Shown: positions 18,448 through 27,369, counted from the first letter of the stretch. The stretch: DNA of 64,000 nt from CAVSIP01 sp963728075 (GCA_963728075.1 CAVSIP010000004.1:306207-370206), one strand, 5' to 3'. Numbers and translations: made by a program. Notes: a model not told the origin generated them from the letters alone.

Positions 18448-19217
18448 TCAGGCGCTGGTCGCGCTGCTCGGGCCACCGCGGTGGTGCCGGCCGGGGCCGC
18501 CCTCGGGCGGCTGGCCGGTCCCCACGGCCTTGGCGACGAGCGTGCCGTCCGCCTGCTTGACCCCGATGACGTGCACGGTGGTGCCGCCGGTCAGGTCGGA
18601 CAGCTGCACCTTCTTGCCGTCCTTGAACACGCGGGTCTGGGCGTCGACCGTGAACGTCTTGCCATCGACGGTGATCGTGCCGTCGTTGTTCTTGGTCAGC
18701 GTGCCGTCGGCGCGGACGAAGTCCGGCCGCGGCGGCTTGCCGGAGACGACGCGCTTGGCGAGGTAGCTGCCGTCCGGCTGCTGCTCGGCGAGGACGCGGA
18801 CCTGCTGGCCGTCGAGCTGGCTCAGCGGGACCTCGCTGCCGTCCTTGAGCACCTTGGTGGTTCCGTCGGTGCTGAACGGAGTCGAGTTCGTGCCGGCCGT
18901 CACCGTGATGGTGTCGCCGGTCTTGGACGCGTCCCGATCTCGAACCGGTACGTGTGCTGCTGGCCGTCGCGACCCTGCACGGTCAGGTCGCCGTAGAGCG
19001 GCTTGCCGAGGCGGCCGAGCGCCCCGAAGCCGTCGCCACCGCGATGCGGACCGAAGCCCGGCCCGCCCGGCGGGTCCGCCGGCTGGGTCTGCGTGGTCGG
19101 GCTGGAGCTGTCCGCGGCCGCGGTGCCGAGCTGGGACACGACCGCGCCCGCGACCATGCCGGTACCGAGCAGTCCGGCGGCGGTCCAGATCCCGACCCGT
19201 CGGTTGCGCTCACCCAT
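18448..19217 (-). CDS. Exported DUF5666-like protein (one apparent frameshift)
   Basis: About 256 residues after correcting one missing G near 18938. The start at 19217 has a strong AGGAGG. A basic N-terminus and one hydrophobic stretch (VGIWTAAGLLGTGMVAGAVVSQLG) form a signal or anchor. After a Pro/Gly linker come two or three repeated small beta units with phrases such as DGKTFTVDAQTRVFKDG and TGGTTVHVIGVKQADGTLVAK, typical of DUF5666 barrels. It should lie outside the membrane; its role is unknown. Direct repeats upstream suggest control by a response regulator. Confidence 0.7.
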
Positions 19218-19264
19218 CGTTCCTCCTGAAGTCTGCCGATCCTTGGCAGCAGCATCGGCGGCGT

Positions 19265-19306
19265 CTCTCAGAACGGTGTCACGTGACGCTGAGAGCAGCC
19301 TGAGAG
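19265..19306 (-). promoter_or_regulatory. CTCTCAG direct repeats and GTCACGTGAC palindrome upstream of the DUF5666-like gene
   Basis: On the minus strand two CTCTCAG copies lie 11 bp apart (19306-19300 and 19295-19289), the spacing used by OmpR-family response regulators. A third copy, inverted, sits at 19265-19271, and a perfect GTCACGTGAC palindrome (19278-19287) lies between. The block is 48-89 nt upstream of the DUF5666-like start. Confidence 0.45.
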
Positions 19307-20767
19307 TCAGGCCGCGTTGGAGCCGCGGCCGGGTGAGCTGACCGCCAGCTCGCCGTCCTGCAGCCACTGCTGCACGTCCGGCCGTTCCGGCCGCTTGCCG
19401 TCCGCGAGGTACAGCCAGGCCGCTCCCACGGTTCCGGCCAGGGTGAGCAGCAGCGTCACGAACGCCGCCTCCCGTACGCCACCGGCGAGCGCGGCACCGC
19501 CGCTGCCGTGCGTACGCGCCACGTGCTCGAGCACCGGCCCGACCAGGAAGTCCGCCTCCGACCGGACCAGCTCGACGAGCGCGAAGATCCGGCCGAGCAG
19601 CGCGGGCGCCATCGCCAGGCCCGCCAGCCACAGGGCGGGGGAGACCGTCATGCCCGCACCGGCACCCAGTGCCGCGGACGCGGCTGCCACGGCGAACGCA
19701 CCGCCGCTCGGGCCGACCAGGACCAGCGGCAGCCCGCCGACGAGCAGCAGCACCATCCCCGCCAGGATGTAGTGGGGGACCCAGCGGGTGAGGAACAACC
19801 GCCAGTACGCCACGCTCGCCGCGACCAGGGCGACGACCTGCGGCCAGTACGCCAGGCCGGTGTGCAGCGGCGACCACTGGGCGACGTCCTGCAGGTACAT
19901 CTCGCCGAGCAGCAGGAACGTCACGAACGCCGCGCCGCCCGCCATCGCCACGACCGTGCCGGCGAGCGGCACGTTGCTCTTCAGCGCCTGCACCGGGACC
20001 AGTGGCTCCGCCCGCCGCTGCTCGACGAGCAGCAGGGCGACGAGGGACAGCAGGCCGCCGGCCAGGGGGCCGTAGAACAGCGGGCTGGCGAACCCGACCG
20101 AGCCCAGTCGGGCGACACCGTAGAACGCCAGGCCGGTGCCGAGCGCGGCGAGCACGAGCGCCGGTACGTCGACGGGGCGCTCGGGCGCCGGCGGGTCGGT
20201 CACCGGCAGGGACAGCCACGCGAGCACGAGAGCGAGCGCGCCGAGGCCTGCCAGCCCGGCGAAGTACCAGCGCCACACCGACCCGGTCGCCACCGCACCG
20301 CCGATGAGCGGGCCGGCCGTGACCGCGCCGAAGAACCCGACGTTCACCGCGGCCGCGGTGAGCGGCATCCGGCCGGGCGGGAACTGCCGGACGAGCGGCG
20401 GCAGGGTCGACACCAGCAGCAGGCCGGTGGCGAGCCCCTGCAGGATCCGACCCGCGCTGAACGTCCACGCGCCCGGCGCGGCGGCGGCCAGTACGGAGCC
20501 GAGGACGAACGCGGTCTCCGCGGAGAGCACGAGGTGCCGCTGGCGGAAGCGCTGGGTCAGGTCGCCACCGAGGATCGCGCCGAGCGCGTACCCGGCGTTG
20601 CTGAGCCCCTCCGCAACCCGCAGCGTCGTCTTGCCGGTACCGAGATCGCCGGTCAGGCCCGGCACGAGGAAGTGGTAGGAGGTCGTGACGACGATGTCCG
20701 GCGACAGGGCGAGCAGGACGACGGCGAGCGTGGCAGCGTAGCTGCCCTTCAGGGGGATTGCGGGCAC
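19307..20767 (-). CDS. MFS transporter, DHA2-like drug exporter type
   Basis: 486 residues with about 14 hydrophobic segments, the DHA2 number. GDLTQRFRQRHLVL corresponds to the loop 2-3 motif A (degenerate) and GRILQGLATGLLLVSTLPPLV to motif C-like helix 5. Located in the cytoplasmic membrane, it is expected to be a proton-driven efflux carrier; the substrate is unknown. The GTG at 20767 begins a short cytosolic lead before helix 1. It is co-directional with the DUF5666-like gene but separated from it by the CTCTCAG block, so they may be separate transcripts. Confidence 0.85.
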   Translation of the reverse strand: MPAIPLKGSYAATLAVVLLALSPDIVVTTSYHFLVPGLTGDLGTGKTTLRVAEGLSNAGYALGAILGGDLTQRFRQRHLVLSAETAFVLGSVLAAAAPGAWTFSAGRILQGLATGLLLVSTLPPLVRQFPPGRMPLTAAAVNVGFFGAVTAGPLIGGAVATGSVWRWYFAGLAGLGALALVLAWLSLPVTDPPAPERPVDVPALVLAALGTGLAFYGVARLGSVGFASPLFYGPLAGGLLSLVALLLVEQRRAEPLVPVQALKSNVPLAGTVVAMAGGAAFVTFLLLGEMYLQDVAQWSPLHTGLAYWPQVVALVAASVAYWRLFLTRWVPHYILAGMVLLLVGGLPLVLVGPSGGAFAVAAASAALGAGAGMTVSPALWLAGLAMAPALLGRIFALVELVRSEADFLVGPVLEHVARTHGSGGAALAGGVREAAFVTLLLTLAGTVGAAWLYLADGKRPERPDVQQWLQDGELAVSSPGRGSNAA

Positions 20768-20808
20768 GAGAGAACCCGTAGCCGCGTTCGCCCGTGCTCA
20801 ATCCTCCG

Positions 20809-21672
20809 TCACTGCCCGGCTGCGGTCGCCGCCTGCCGGGCGCGGCCCTCGGAGGTCTCCCGGACCGGCCAGCGGGCGTCGATCTCCGCGTTGAGCTCGG
20901 CGCCCATCAGCACGGCGAACGCGGTCACGTAGAAGAACAGCAGGATGGCGACCGGGGCGCCGAGCGTCCCCGTCCGGCTGGGGCTCGCCGACCCGACCGC
21001 GAAGTAGACGCGCAGTCCTACGCTGCCCGCCAGCCACAGCGCCATGGCGAGCACGGCACCCGGCAGGTCGCGCACCCACGGCGTGCGCACCGGGACGGCC
21101 AGGTGGTACAGCGTCGCGACCACGGCGACGGTGAACGCGGCGACCGTCGGCCAGTAGACGAGGTGCACGGTGGTGGTGACCACCGACTGCACCTCGCCGG
21201 GGACCAGGTCGGCGATCGCCTGTGGGCCGATGACGAGCGCGGGCAGCAGCACGATCGTGACCGCGAGGCTGCCCAGGTAGAGCAGGAAGCCGAGCAGCCT
21301 GGTCCGCCACGCCGGGCGCAGGTCCGGCATGTCGTAGGCGATGGTGATCGTGCGTACGTACGACGACATCGCCGCCGACCCCGACCAGAGCGACAGCACG
21401 AACCCGGTGGACACCAGGCTGGGCCGCCCTTGGCCGAGCAGGTTGTCCAGCAACGGCGTCACGGTCTTGTCGATGGTCGGGCCGGAGAACACGTGCCCGG
21501 CGGCCGTGAGGATGTCCTCCCGCAGGGTGGCGACGGCGTGGGACCCGAACAGCGGTGCGACGTACCCGAGCAGGCCCAGCATGGCCAGCGCCAGCGGCGG
21601 CAGGGACAGCAGCGCCCAGAACGCCGCCTCCGCGGCCAGGCTCAGCACCCGGTCGTCACTGACCTCCGACAC
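20809..21672 (-). CDS. YihY/BrkB family membrane protein (N-terminus uncertain)
   Basis: 287 residues from GTG 21672, with six long hydrophobic helices and family phrases AAEAAFWALLSLPPLALAMLG, LWSGSAAMSSYVRTITIAYD and GAPVAILLFFYVTAFAVLMGAELNAE. The reading frame stays open upstream and encodes a family-like lead (TWQLTRRTVSEVSDDR) with no ATG, GTG or TTG in frame before it meets the FAD-subunit gene. Either a rare start is used or one base is missing near 21700-21800. BrkB family members are inner-membrane proteins of unclear function, once called ribonuclease BN. Confidence 0.8.
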   Translation of the reverse strand: MSEVSDDRVLSLAAEAAFWALLSLPPLALAMLGLLGYVAPLFGSHAVATLREDILTAAGHVFSGPTIDKTVTPLLDNLLGQGRPSLVSTGFVLSLWSGSAAMSSYVRTITIAYDMPDLRPAWRTRLLGFLLYLGSLAVTIVLLPALVIGPQAIADLVPGEVQSVVTTTVHLVYWPTVAAFTVAVVATLYHLAVPVRTPWVRDLPGAVLAMALWLAGSVGLRVYFAVGSASPSRTGTLGAPVAILLFFYVTAFAVLMGAELNAEIDARWPVRETSEGRARQAATAAGQ

Positions 21673-21821
21673 CGTCCGCCGGGTGAGCTGCCACGTCTCC
21701 CGGCGCAGCCCCGCCCACGGCGCGCGCGGCGGGGCGGACTCCGGCCGCCCGGCGTCCGCGGCATGCGCGGTCGTCGGCGCGTGGGCCGGCGGCCGCGCCG
21801 TCGCTGCGGGGGGCCGTTCGC

Positions 21822-22658
21822 TCAGGCCGGCGCCATCCCCGCGGCCTCGGCGAGCGCGCGCTCGGTGAGCACGCGGGCGAGGTGGCGGCGGTACTCGGCG
21901 CTCGCCGTCACGTCGTTGCCCGGGCTGGTGTCCCGGTCGGCGAGCGCGGCGGCGTCCGCGGTCCCCGAGCCGCCGGCGAGGGCCTGCTCGACGGCGCTCG
22001 CCCGCAGCGGGGTGGCGCCCATGTTCGCCAGCGCCACGCCGGTCTGCCCGTCCCGGCGCTGCACGGCCACCGCCACCGTCGCCCAGTCGATCGCGCGGCG
22101 GGTGAACTTCTGGTAGGCCCAGCCGGTCGGCGCCTTGGGCACCCGGATCTCGGTCAGCAGCTCGTCCGGCTCCAGCACGGTCTCGAGGAAGCCGGTGAAG
22201 AACTCGGTGGCCGGTACGGTCCGCCCCGCCCCGCCCTGGCCGCGGACGACGAACGACGCGCCCAGCGCGAGCAGCGCGGTCGGCAGGTCCGCCGACGGGT
22301 CGGCGTGCGCGACGGAGCCGCCGATCGTGCCGCGGTGGCGGATCTGCGGGTCGCCGACCAGCCCGGCGACGTGGGCCAGCAGCGGTGCGGACGCACGCAG
22401 CACGTCCGAGTGCTCCACGTCGTGGTGGCGGGTCGCCGCCCCGATCACGACCTCGTCGCCGTCCTCGCGGACGTAGGACAGGTCGGCGGCCCGCCGGATG
22501 TCGACGAGCACCTCCGGCATGGCCAGGCGCAGCTTCATCAGCGGCAGCAGCGAGTGGCCGCCGGCGAGCAGCTTGGCCTCGTCGCCGAGCTCGCCGAGCA
22601 GGGCGAGTGCCGCGTCGGCGGAGTCGGCGCGCTTGTACTCGAACGCGGCCGGGATCAT
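21822..22658 (-). CDS. Molybdenum hydroxylase FAD-binding (medium) subunit, CoxM-like
   Basis: 278 residues. The FAD-binding motifs AGGHSLLPLMKLRLAMP and TIGGSVAHADPSADLP match the medium subunit of CO dehydrogenase/xanthine dehydrogenase enzymes. The ATG at 22658 overlaps the stop of the iron-sulfur subunit (ATGA), and the gene order large-small-medium along the transcript makes a complete enzyme. The subunit passes electrons from the 2Fe-2S clusters to FAD and on to an acceptor. No accessory coxDEF genes or MCD-synthesis genes adjoin. Confidence 0.9.
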   Translation of the reverse strand: MIPAAFEYKRADSADAALALLGELGDEAKLLAGGHSLLPLMKLRLAMPEVLVDIRRAADLSYVREDGDEVVIGAATRHHDVEHSDVLRASAPLLAHVAGLVGDPQIRHRGTIGGSVAHADPSADLPTALLALGASFVVRGQGGAGRTVPATEFFTGFLETVLEPDELLTEIRVPKAPTGWAYQKFTRRAIDWATVAVAVQRRDGQTGVALANMGATPLRASAVEQALAGGSGTADAAALADRDTSPGNDVTASAEYRRHLARVLTERALAEAAGMAPA

Positions 22659-23119
22659 CGCGACTCCTTCGCGGCGGCCAGCACTGCGGCCACGATGTTG
22701 TGGTAGCCGGTGCAGCGGCACAGGTTGCCCTCGAGCCCCTGCCGGACGTCGTCCTCGGTCGGGTTCGGGTTCTCCTGCACCAGCGAGACGGCCGCCATGA
22801 CCATGCCCGGCGTGCAGAACCCGCACTGCAGGCCGTGCTTCTCCCGGAACGCCCGCTGCATGGGGTGGGTCAGCTCGCCGGTCGGCGACAGGCCCTCGAT
22901 GGTGGTGACCTCGGCCCCGTCGACGGACGCGGTGAGCACCGTGCACGACTTCACCGACTCGCCGTCGACCAGCACCGTGCAGGCGCCGCAGGAGGTGGTG
23001 TCGCAGCCCACGTTCGTGCCGGTCAGGTCCAGGTGGTCGCGCAGGAAGTGGACCAGCAGCGTGCGGTCCTCGATGTCGGCCTCACGGCGCTCGCCGTTGA
23101 CCGTCAGGCTGACCCTCAA
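22655..23119 (-). CDS. Molybdenum hydroxylase 2Fe-2S (small) subunit, CoxS-like
   Basis: 154 residues with both cluster motifs: the plant-ferredoxin type CDTTSCGACTVLVDG and the alpha-helical type CGFCTPGM followed by CRCTGY. The start is best read as TTG 23119, which overlaps the large-subunit stop (TTGA) and gives the family N-terminus RVSLTVNG. A later ATG would delete the first strand. It couples the molybdenum site to the FAD subunit. Both flanking genes overlap it by four bases, a tight operon. Confidence 0.92.
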   Translation of the reverse strand: MRVSLTVNGERREADIEDRTLLVHFLRDHLDLTGTNVGCDTTSCGACTVLVDGESVKSCTVLTASVDGAEVTTIEGLSPTGELTHPMQRAFREKHGLQCGFCTPGMVMAAVSLVQENPNPTEDDVRQGLEGNLCRCTGYHNIVAAVLAAAKESR

Positions 23120-25401
23120 CGGGCTGCTCCTTCCTGGATCGCCCGCCACACCTTCTCCGAGGTGGTGGGCATGTCGATGTGGCGTACGCCGAGGTGCGCG
23201 AGCGCGTCGATGACGGCGTTGTGCACGGCCGGGGTGGCACCGATCGTGCCGGACTCGCCGATGCCCTTGACTCCGAGGGGGTTCACCGGCGTCGGCGTCT
23301 CCATGTCGAGCAGCTCGAAGCTCGGCAGCACGTCCGCCGTGACGATCCCGTAGTCGGCGAAGTTCGCCGTCACCGGGTTGCCGTCCGCGTCGTAGCGGAC
23401 CTCCTCGAGCAGCGCCTGGGCGACGCCCTGCGCGATGCCGCCGTGGCGCTGCCCCTCGACGGCGAGCGGGTTGACGACCTTGCCGGCGTCGTCGACGGTG
23501 ACGATCCGCTCGAGCCGGACCTGGCCCGTACCGGTGTCGACCTCGACGACGGCCACGTGCGCGCCGAACGGGAACGTCGCGCCGGGGGCGGTGAAGGTGC
23601 CCTCGACGACGAGCCCGCGCTCGGTGCCCTCCTTCTCGGCGGCCGCGGCGGCGACCTCCGTCCACGCCTTCGTCTCGTCCGGCGAGCCGGCCACGTGGAA
23701 CGCGGCGCGCTCCTTGTCCAGCACGATGTCGCCGACGGCCGCCTCGAACAGGTCGGCGGCCACCTGCTTGGCCTTGTCCACGGTCTGGATCGAGACCTCG
23801 TGCACGGCCACCCCGCCGGCCTGCAGGGACCGGGAGCCCATCGTCCCGCCGCCGCTGGCGATCTCGTCGGTGTCGCCGTGCTTGACGGTGATCCGCTCGA
23901 CCGGGATGCCGAGCTGGTCGGAGGCGATCATCGCCCAGCTGGTGGCGTGGCCCTGCCCGTGCGGCGAGGTGCCGGTCCACACCGTCACGTCGCCGTCGGG
24001 GTGGACCTCGACCCGGGCCAGCTCCTCGAACGGCCCGGCGCCGTTGGTGATCTCGACGTAGGCGGAGATGCCGATACCGAGCTGCTTGGCCGCTCCGGCG
24101 TCCCGCCGGCGCTGCTGCTCGGCGCGCAGCTCGCCGTAGCCGGCCCCGTCCAGCGCCTTGTCCAGGGCGGCGGCGTACTCGCCGGAGTCGTACGTCGCGC
24201 CGGTTGGCGTGGTGAACGGGAAGGCCTCGGGCGCGATGAAGTTCTTGCGCCGCACCTCGGCCGGGTCCATGCCGATCTCGGCGGCGAACAGGTCCACCGA
24301 CCGCTCGATCGCCGCGGTCGCCTCGGGGCGTCCCGCGCCGCGGTAGGCGAGCGTGTGGCAGGTGTTGGTCACCGTGGCCACGCTCTTGTACGCGACGTTG
24401 GCGATGTCGTACACGCCCGGCGCCATCGTCTGGGTGAAGTACGGCAGGAACGCGCCGAGGGACGGGTACGCACCGGCGTCCTGGACGACCTCCAGGCCGT
24501 AGCCGGTGATCCGGCCGTCACGGCTGCCCGCGATCGTGACCTTCTGGTACTGGTCGCGGCCGTGGCCCATGGCCTGCATGGACTCGGTACGGGTCTCCAC
24601 CCAGCGCAGCGGCCGGCCGACCGACTTGGCCAGGATCGCCACGAGGATGTCCTCGGGTGAGGTGCCGATCTTCGCGCCGAAGCCGCCGCCGACGTCCGGG
24701 GTGATGACGTGCACCTGGCCCGGCTCGACGCCGCAGGACATCGCGATGACGTCCCGGGCGACGTGCGGGTTCTGGGTCGACGTCCAGATCGTCAGCCGGC
24801 CGTCGTCGCCCCAGGCGCAGGCGGTGCCACGGACCTCCAGGGGTGCCGGGGCGACCCGGCTGTTGCGGATCTCCGCCCGGACGACGACCTCGGCTCCGTC
24901 GGCGACGGTGTCGAGGTCGCCGATCTGGAACGCCGAGGCGATGTTCGTGCCGGCGTCGGGGAACAGCAGCTGCTCGTCGGTCGCGGCCACGCGCGGGTCG
25001 ACCATCGCCGGCAGCTGCTCGTACTCGGCGAACACCAGCTCGGCGGCGTCCTCGCCCTGGTAGCGCTGCTCGGTGATGACCGCCGCGACCGGCTCGCCGA
25101 CGTAGCGCACCGTGTCGGTCGCCAGCCACGGCTTGGCGAACCCGGCGTTCATCCCGTACTGCGGCGGGATCGGCGGCAGGCCGAGGTCGGCGCCGGTCAG
25201 CACGGCGACGACCCCGGGGGCCTCGCGTGCCTCGCTCACGTCGATCGACGTGATGCGACCGTGCGCGACGGTGGATCGGACGTAGGTGACCCACGCGGCG
25301 CCGGTGAGGCGCTCGTCGCGGAGGTCGTCGACGTAGGTGCCGCCGGTACTGAGGAACTTGGGGTCCTCGGTACGCAGCACTCGGGTGCCCATGACGCTCA
25401 C
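23116..25401 (-). CDS. Molybdenum hydroxylase large subunit, CoxL form II type
   Basis: 761 residues. The molybdopterin-binding signature GGGFGAKIG, the Gln/Glu-bearing GIGESGTIGATPAVHNA and the active-site loop TLAYRGAGRPEAT are present. True CO dehydrogenases (form I) have AYXCSFR at the loop; AYRGAGR is form II, whose physiological substrate is not settled. It should therefore not be called a CO dehydrogenase without assay. Start at 25401; an in-frame ATG 9 nt further gives MGTRVLRTEDP, also plausible. First gene of the three-gene operon. Confidence 0.92.
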   Translation of the reverse strand: MSVMGTRVLRTEDPKFLSTGGTYVDDLRDERLTGAAWVTYVRSTVAHGRITSIDVSEAREAPGVVAVLTGADLGLPPIPPQYGMNAGFAKPWLATDTVRYVGEPVAAVITEQRYQGEDAAELVFAEYEQLPAMVDPRVAATDEQLLFPDAGTNIASAFQIGDLDTVADGAEVVVRAEIRNSRVAPAPLEVRGTACAWGDDGRLTIWTSTQNPHVARDVIAMSCGVEPGQVHVITPDVGGGFGAKIGTSPEDILVAILAKSVGRPLRWVETRTESMQAMGHGRDQYQKVTIAGSRDGRITGYGLEVVQDAGAYPSLGAFLPYFTQTMAPGVYDIANVAYKSVATVTNTCHTLAYRGAGRPEATAAIERSVDLFAAEIGMDPAEVRRKNFIAPEAFPFTTPTGATYDSGEYAAALDKALDGAGYGELRAEQQRRRDAGAAKQLGIGISAYVEITNGAGPFEELARVEVHPDGDVTVWTGTSPHGQGHATSWAMIASDQLGIPVERITVKHGDTDEIASGGGTMGSRSLQAGGVAVHEVSIQTVDKAKQVAADLFEAAVGDIVLDKERAAFHVAGSPDETKAWTEVAAAAAEKEGTERGLVVEGTFTAPGATFPFGAHVAVVEVDTGTGQVRLERIVTVDDAGKVVNPLAVEGQRHGGIAQGVAQALLEEVRYDADGNPVTANFADYGIVTADVLPSFELLDMETPTPVNPLGVKGIGESGTIGATPAVHNAVIDALAHLGVRHIDMPTTSEKVWRAIQEGAAR

Positions 25402-25417
25402 GAGCGCCGATCCTGCC

Positions 25418-26053
25418 CTACGGCAGCCGCCAGGTCACGGCGGGGTGGTCCGGGTCGTCGCAGCGGACCGTGACATCGGCGCTTCGAGCGGGCGCGAACT
25501 CCCGCTCGTACCGGGCGAAGGCGGGCAGTTCCCGCTCCGCGACCTCGGCCGGCGTGTGGCGGCGCAGCGCCCCCGCCGACAGCGACAGGTGTACCACCCG
25601 ATCGAACCCGTCCGCGGCCATGAGCAGGAACCAGCCGCGTACGAGCACGACCGACGCCGCCGGCGCGGTCTCGTACCGGGCCCGGGTCGCCCGGTCCCGG
25701 TCGGCGTCCCACAGGGTCGGCAGGTAACGGCCGGAGCCGCCCGGGCCGAGCGGCTCCAGGACCTCCCGGCGCAGGGCGCCCAGGTCGAGCCAGTCCTCGT
25801 AGAACGCGTCCGGGTCCTCGCGGCCGCGCTCGAGCCGCAGCGAGGCAGGGCGCAGGAAGTCGCGGGCGTCGATCGCGACGACGGGGCGGCCGCGTACGGG
25901 CAGCGCCGCGGACAGGGGAGTGACCAGGTCCAGGCCCGCGTGCGGGCTCCCGTCGACCGCGACGCGCAGCGGGTGGTCACGACGGTCGTGGGCGAACGCG
26001 TCGGCGAGCCGTTCGACGAGCGCGTCCGCAGCCAGCGGTCGCGGGCGGCTCAC
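25418..26053 (-). CDS. Uridine-kinase-like protein with degenerate P-loop
   Basis: 211 residues. The overall pattern (VAVDGSPHAGLDLVTPL, later VLVRGWFLL and RYEREF) resembles actinobacterial uridine kinase/phosphoribulokinase-like proteins. But the Walker A position, expected as GxxGAGKT/S, reads GSPHAGLDL and lacks the Lys and Thr/Ser, so kinase activity is doubtful. GTG 26053 overlaps the stop of the GAF-ANTAR gene (GTGA), so they are co-translated. It ends 16 nt before the CoxL start. It may be a non-catalytic nucleotide-binding relative. Confidence 0.6.
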   Translation of the reverse strand: MSRPRPLAADALVERLADAFAHDRRDHPLRVAVDGSPHAGLDLVTPLSAALPVRGRPVVAIDARDFLRPASLRLERGREDPDAFYEDWLDLGALRREVLEPLGPGGSGRYLPTLWDADRDRATRARYETAPAASVVLVRGWFLLMAADGFDRVVHLSLSAGALRRHTPAEVAERELPAFARYEREFAPARSADVTVRCDDPDHPAVTWRLP

Positions 26054-26928
26054 CGCCGCCCGGCGAGGTCGGGCGGCAGCGGCACCGACCGGTCGGTCAC
26101 CGAGGCGACCACCTCCCGCGCGAGCTCGTGCACGCGCCGGCCGCGGCTGCGCGCGGCACGCCGCAGCCGCTCGAAGGACTGCCGCGGTGCCTCGTGCCCG
26201 CGCTCGGCGAGCACCCCGATCGCCTGCTCCACGATCACGCGGGCCGCGAGCGCGTGCTCGAGCTGCGTCACGGCAGTACGCAGCTGCTGCACCTCGTCGA
26301 GCTCGCCGGACGGGCGCTGCGGGCGCCCGCCCGGGGCCAGGTCCTCGGTGAGCAGGTCGGCGAGCACCATCGCGGAGAGCAGGTCGTCGGCTCCGTCACC
26401 CGCCGCGGGGTCGCCCCCGTCCACCGCCCAGCCTCCGGACGTACGGCGGATCACCGTCGGCCCGTCGCCGCTGACGTGCACCGCCACGACGGTCGCCAGC
26501 TCGCGGAGCACGCCGATGTCGTCGGGATCGACGGCCACGTGCCCGTGGTCGACGCCGCAGAGCGTGCCGAGCGCGGCGCCCCCGCTCGTGCGGATCGGGA
26601 CGCCGACGTAGGACGTGATGCCGTACCGCTGCCGGGCGGGCGCGTCGGCGTACGCCGGCTCCGCCGCCGCGTCGGCCGTCGCGGGCGGGCCACCGGACAG
26701 CAGCCGGTGGCACAGCGAGTCGGCGCGCGGCATCGTCGTGCCCTCGTCGAAGCCGGGCCAGCGCTGCCCGTGCACCCGCCGCAGGGCGAACGTGTCCTCG
26801 GTCAGCTCGCTGACGAACACGACCTCCATGCCCAGCAGCGACTCCGCCGCGGACAGCGCGGCGTCGACGGCCGGGTGGTGCGTGTCCCGCATGGATTGTC
26901 CCGAAAAGGTCGGCAACGTTCCGACCAT
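26050..26928 (-). CDS. GAF-ANTAR antiterminator regulator
   Basis: About 292 residues. A GAF domain covers roughly residues 20-150 (SLCHRLLSGG, YVGVPIRTSGGAALGTLCGVD). An ANTAR RNA-binding three-helix domain lies near the end (LEHALAARVIVEQAIGVLAERGHEAPRQSFERLRRAARSRGRRVHELAREVV), with the usual Ala/Ala/Gly pattern of the first helix. ANTAR proteins bind dual-hairpin RNA and prevent termination; in actinobacteria they often respond to signals through GAF or PAS. ATG 26928 is used; ATG 26892 (MRDTHHP) is an equally good start and neither has a clear ribosome binding site. Confidence 0.85.
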   Translation of the reverse strand: MVGTLPTFSGQSMRDTHHPAVDAALSAAESLLGMEVVFVSELTEDTFALRRVHGQRWPGFDEGTTMPRADSLCHRLLSGGPPATADAAAEPAYADAPARQRYGITSYVGVPIRTSGGAALGTLCGVDHGHVAVDPDDIGVLRELATVVAVHVSGDGPTVIRRTSGGWAVDGGDPAAGDGADDLLSAMVLADLLTEDLAPGGRPQRPSGELDEVQQLRTAVTQLEHALAARVIVEQAIGVLAERGHEAPRQSFERLRRAARSRGRRVHELAREVVASVTDRSVPLPPDLAGRR

Positions 26929-27016
26929 GGTGCCGCCTGCCCCGGTAGGCGTCAGCAGGTTGGGCCAATACCAGACGAACGGATGACGGGGGCCACCAGG
27001 CCCGCCCGCAAGCCGG

Positions 27017-27283
27017 TCAGGCGGAGGCGCGCAGCCGGAGCAGCACGTCCGCGAGCGACGGGTTGGTCGCCGTGGTGCCGTCCGGGAACAGCACGGTCGG
27101 GACGGTCTGGTTGCCGCGGTTGGCCTTCATGACGAACTCGGCGGCCTGCTCGTCCTGCTCGATGTCGACGTCGACGTACTCGACGCCCTCGCGGTCCAGC
27201 ATGCGCTTCAGCCGCGTGCAGTACCCGCACCACGGTGTGCTGTAGATCGTCAGCCCGCCGTTCGCGGTGTGCTGGTCCGCCAT
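27017..27283 (-). CDS. mrx1: Mycoredoxin (glutaredoxin-like)
   Basis: 88 residues with the thioredoxin fold: YSTPWCGYCTRLK carries the CGYC dithiol of mycoredoxin-1, TVPTVLFPDG has the cis-Pro, and the tail ADVLLRLRAS matches the family. Mycoredoxins reduce mixed disulfides with mycothiol, the actinobacterial thiol. It is divergent from uvrD2 with an 86-nt gap, as in mycobacteria. Start ATG 27283 gives a normal length. Confidence 0.92.
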   Translation of the reverse strand: MADQHTANGGLTIYSTPWCGYCTRLKRMLDREGVEYVDVDIEQDEQAAEFVMKANRGNQTVPTVLFPDGTTATNPSLADVLLRLRASA

Positions 27284-27369
27284 CGTCTCGTGTCCTCCGT
27301 CGGTCGTTGTGCCCCGGTTGTAACCGAGAGACGCCCGAGATCCTTCCCCTGTCGTCGCCGGCTGTAAGG

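Noticed and set aside
23116..25401. Aerobic CO dehydrogenase (form I CoxL)
   Set aside because: The active-site loop is AYRGAGR, not AYXCSFR.
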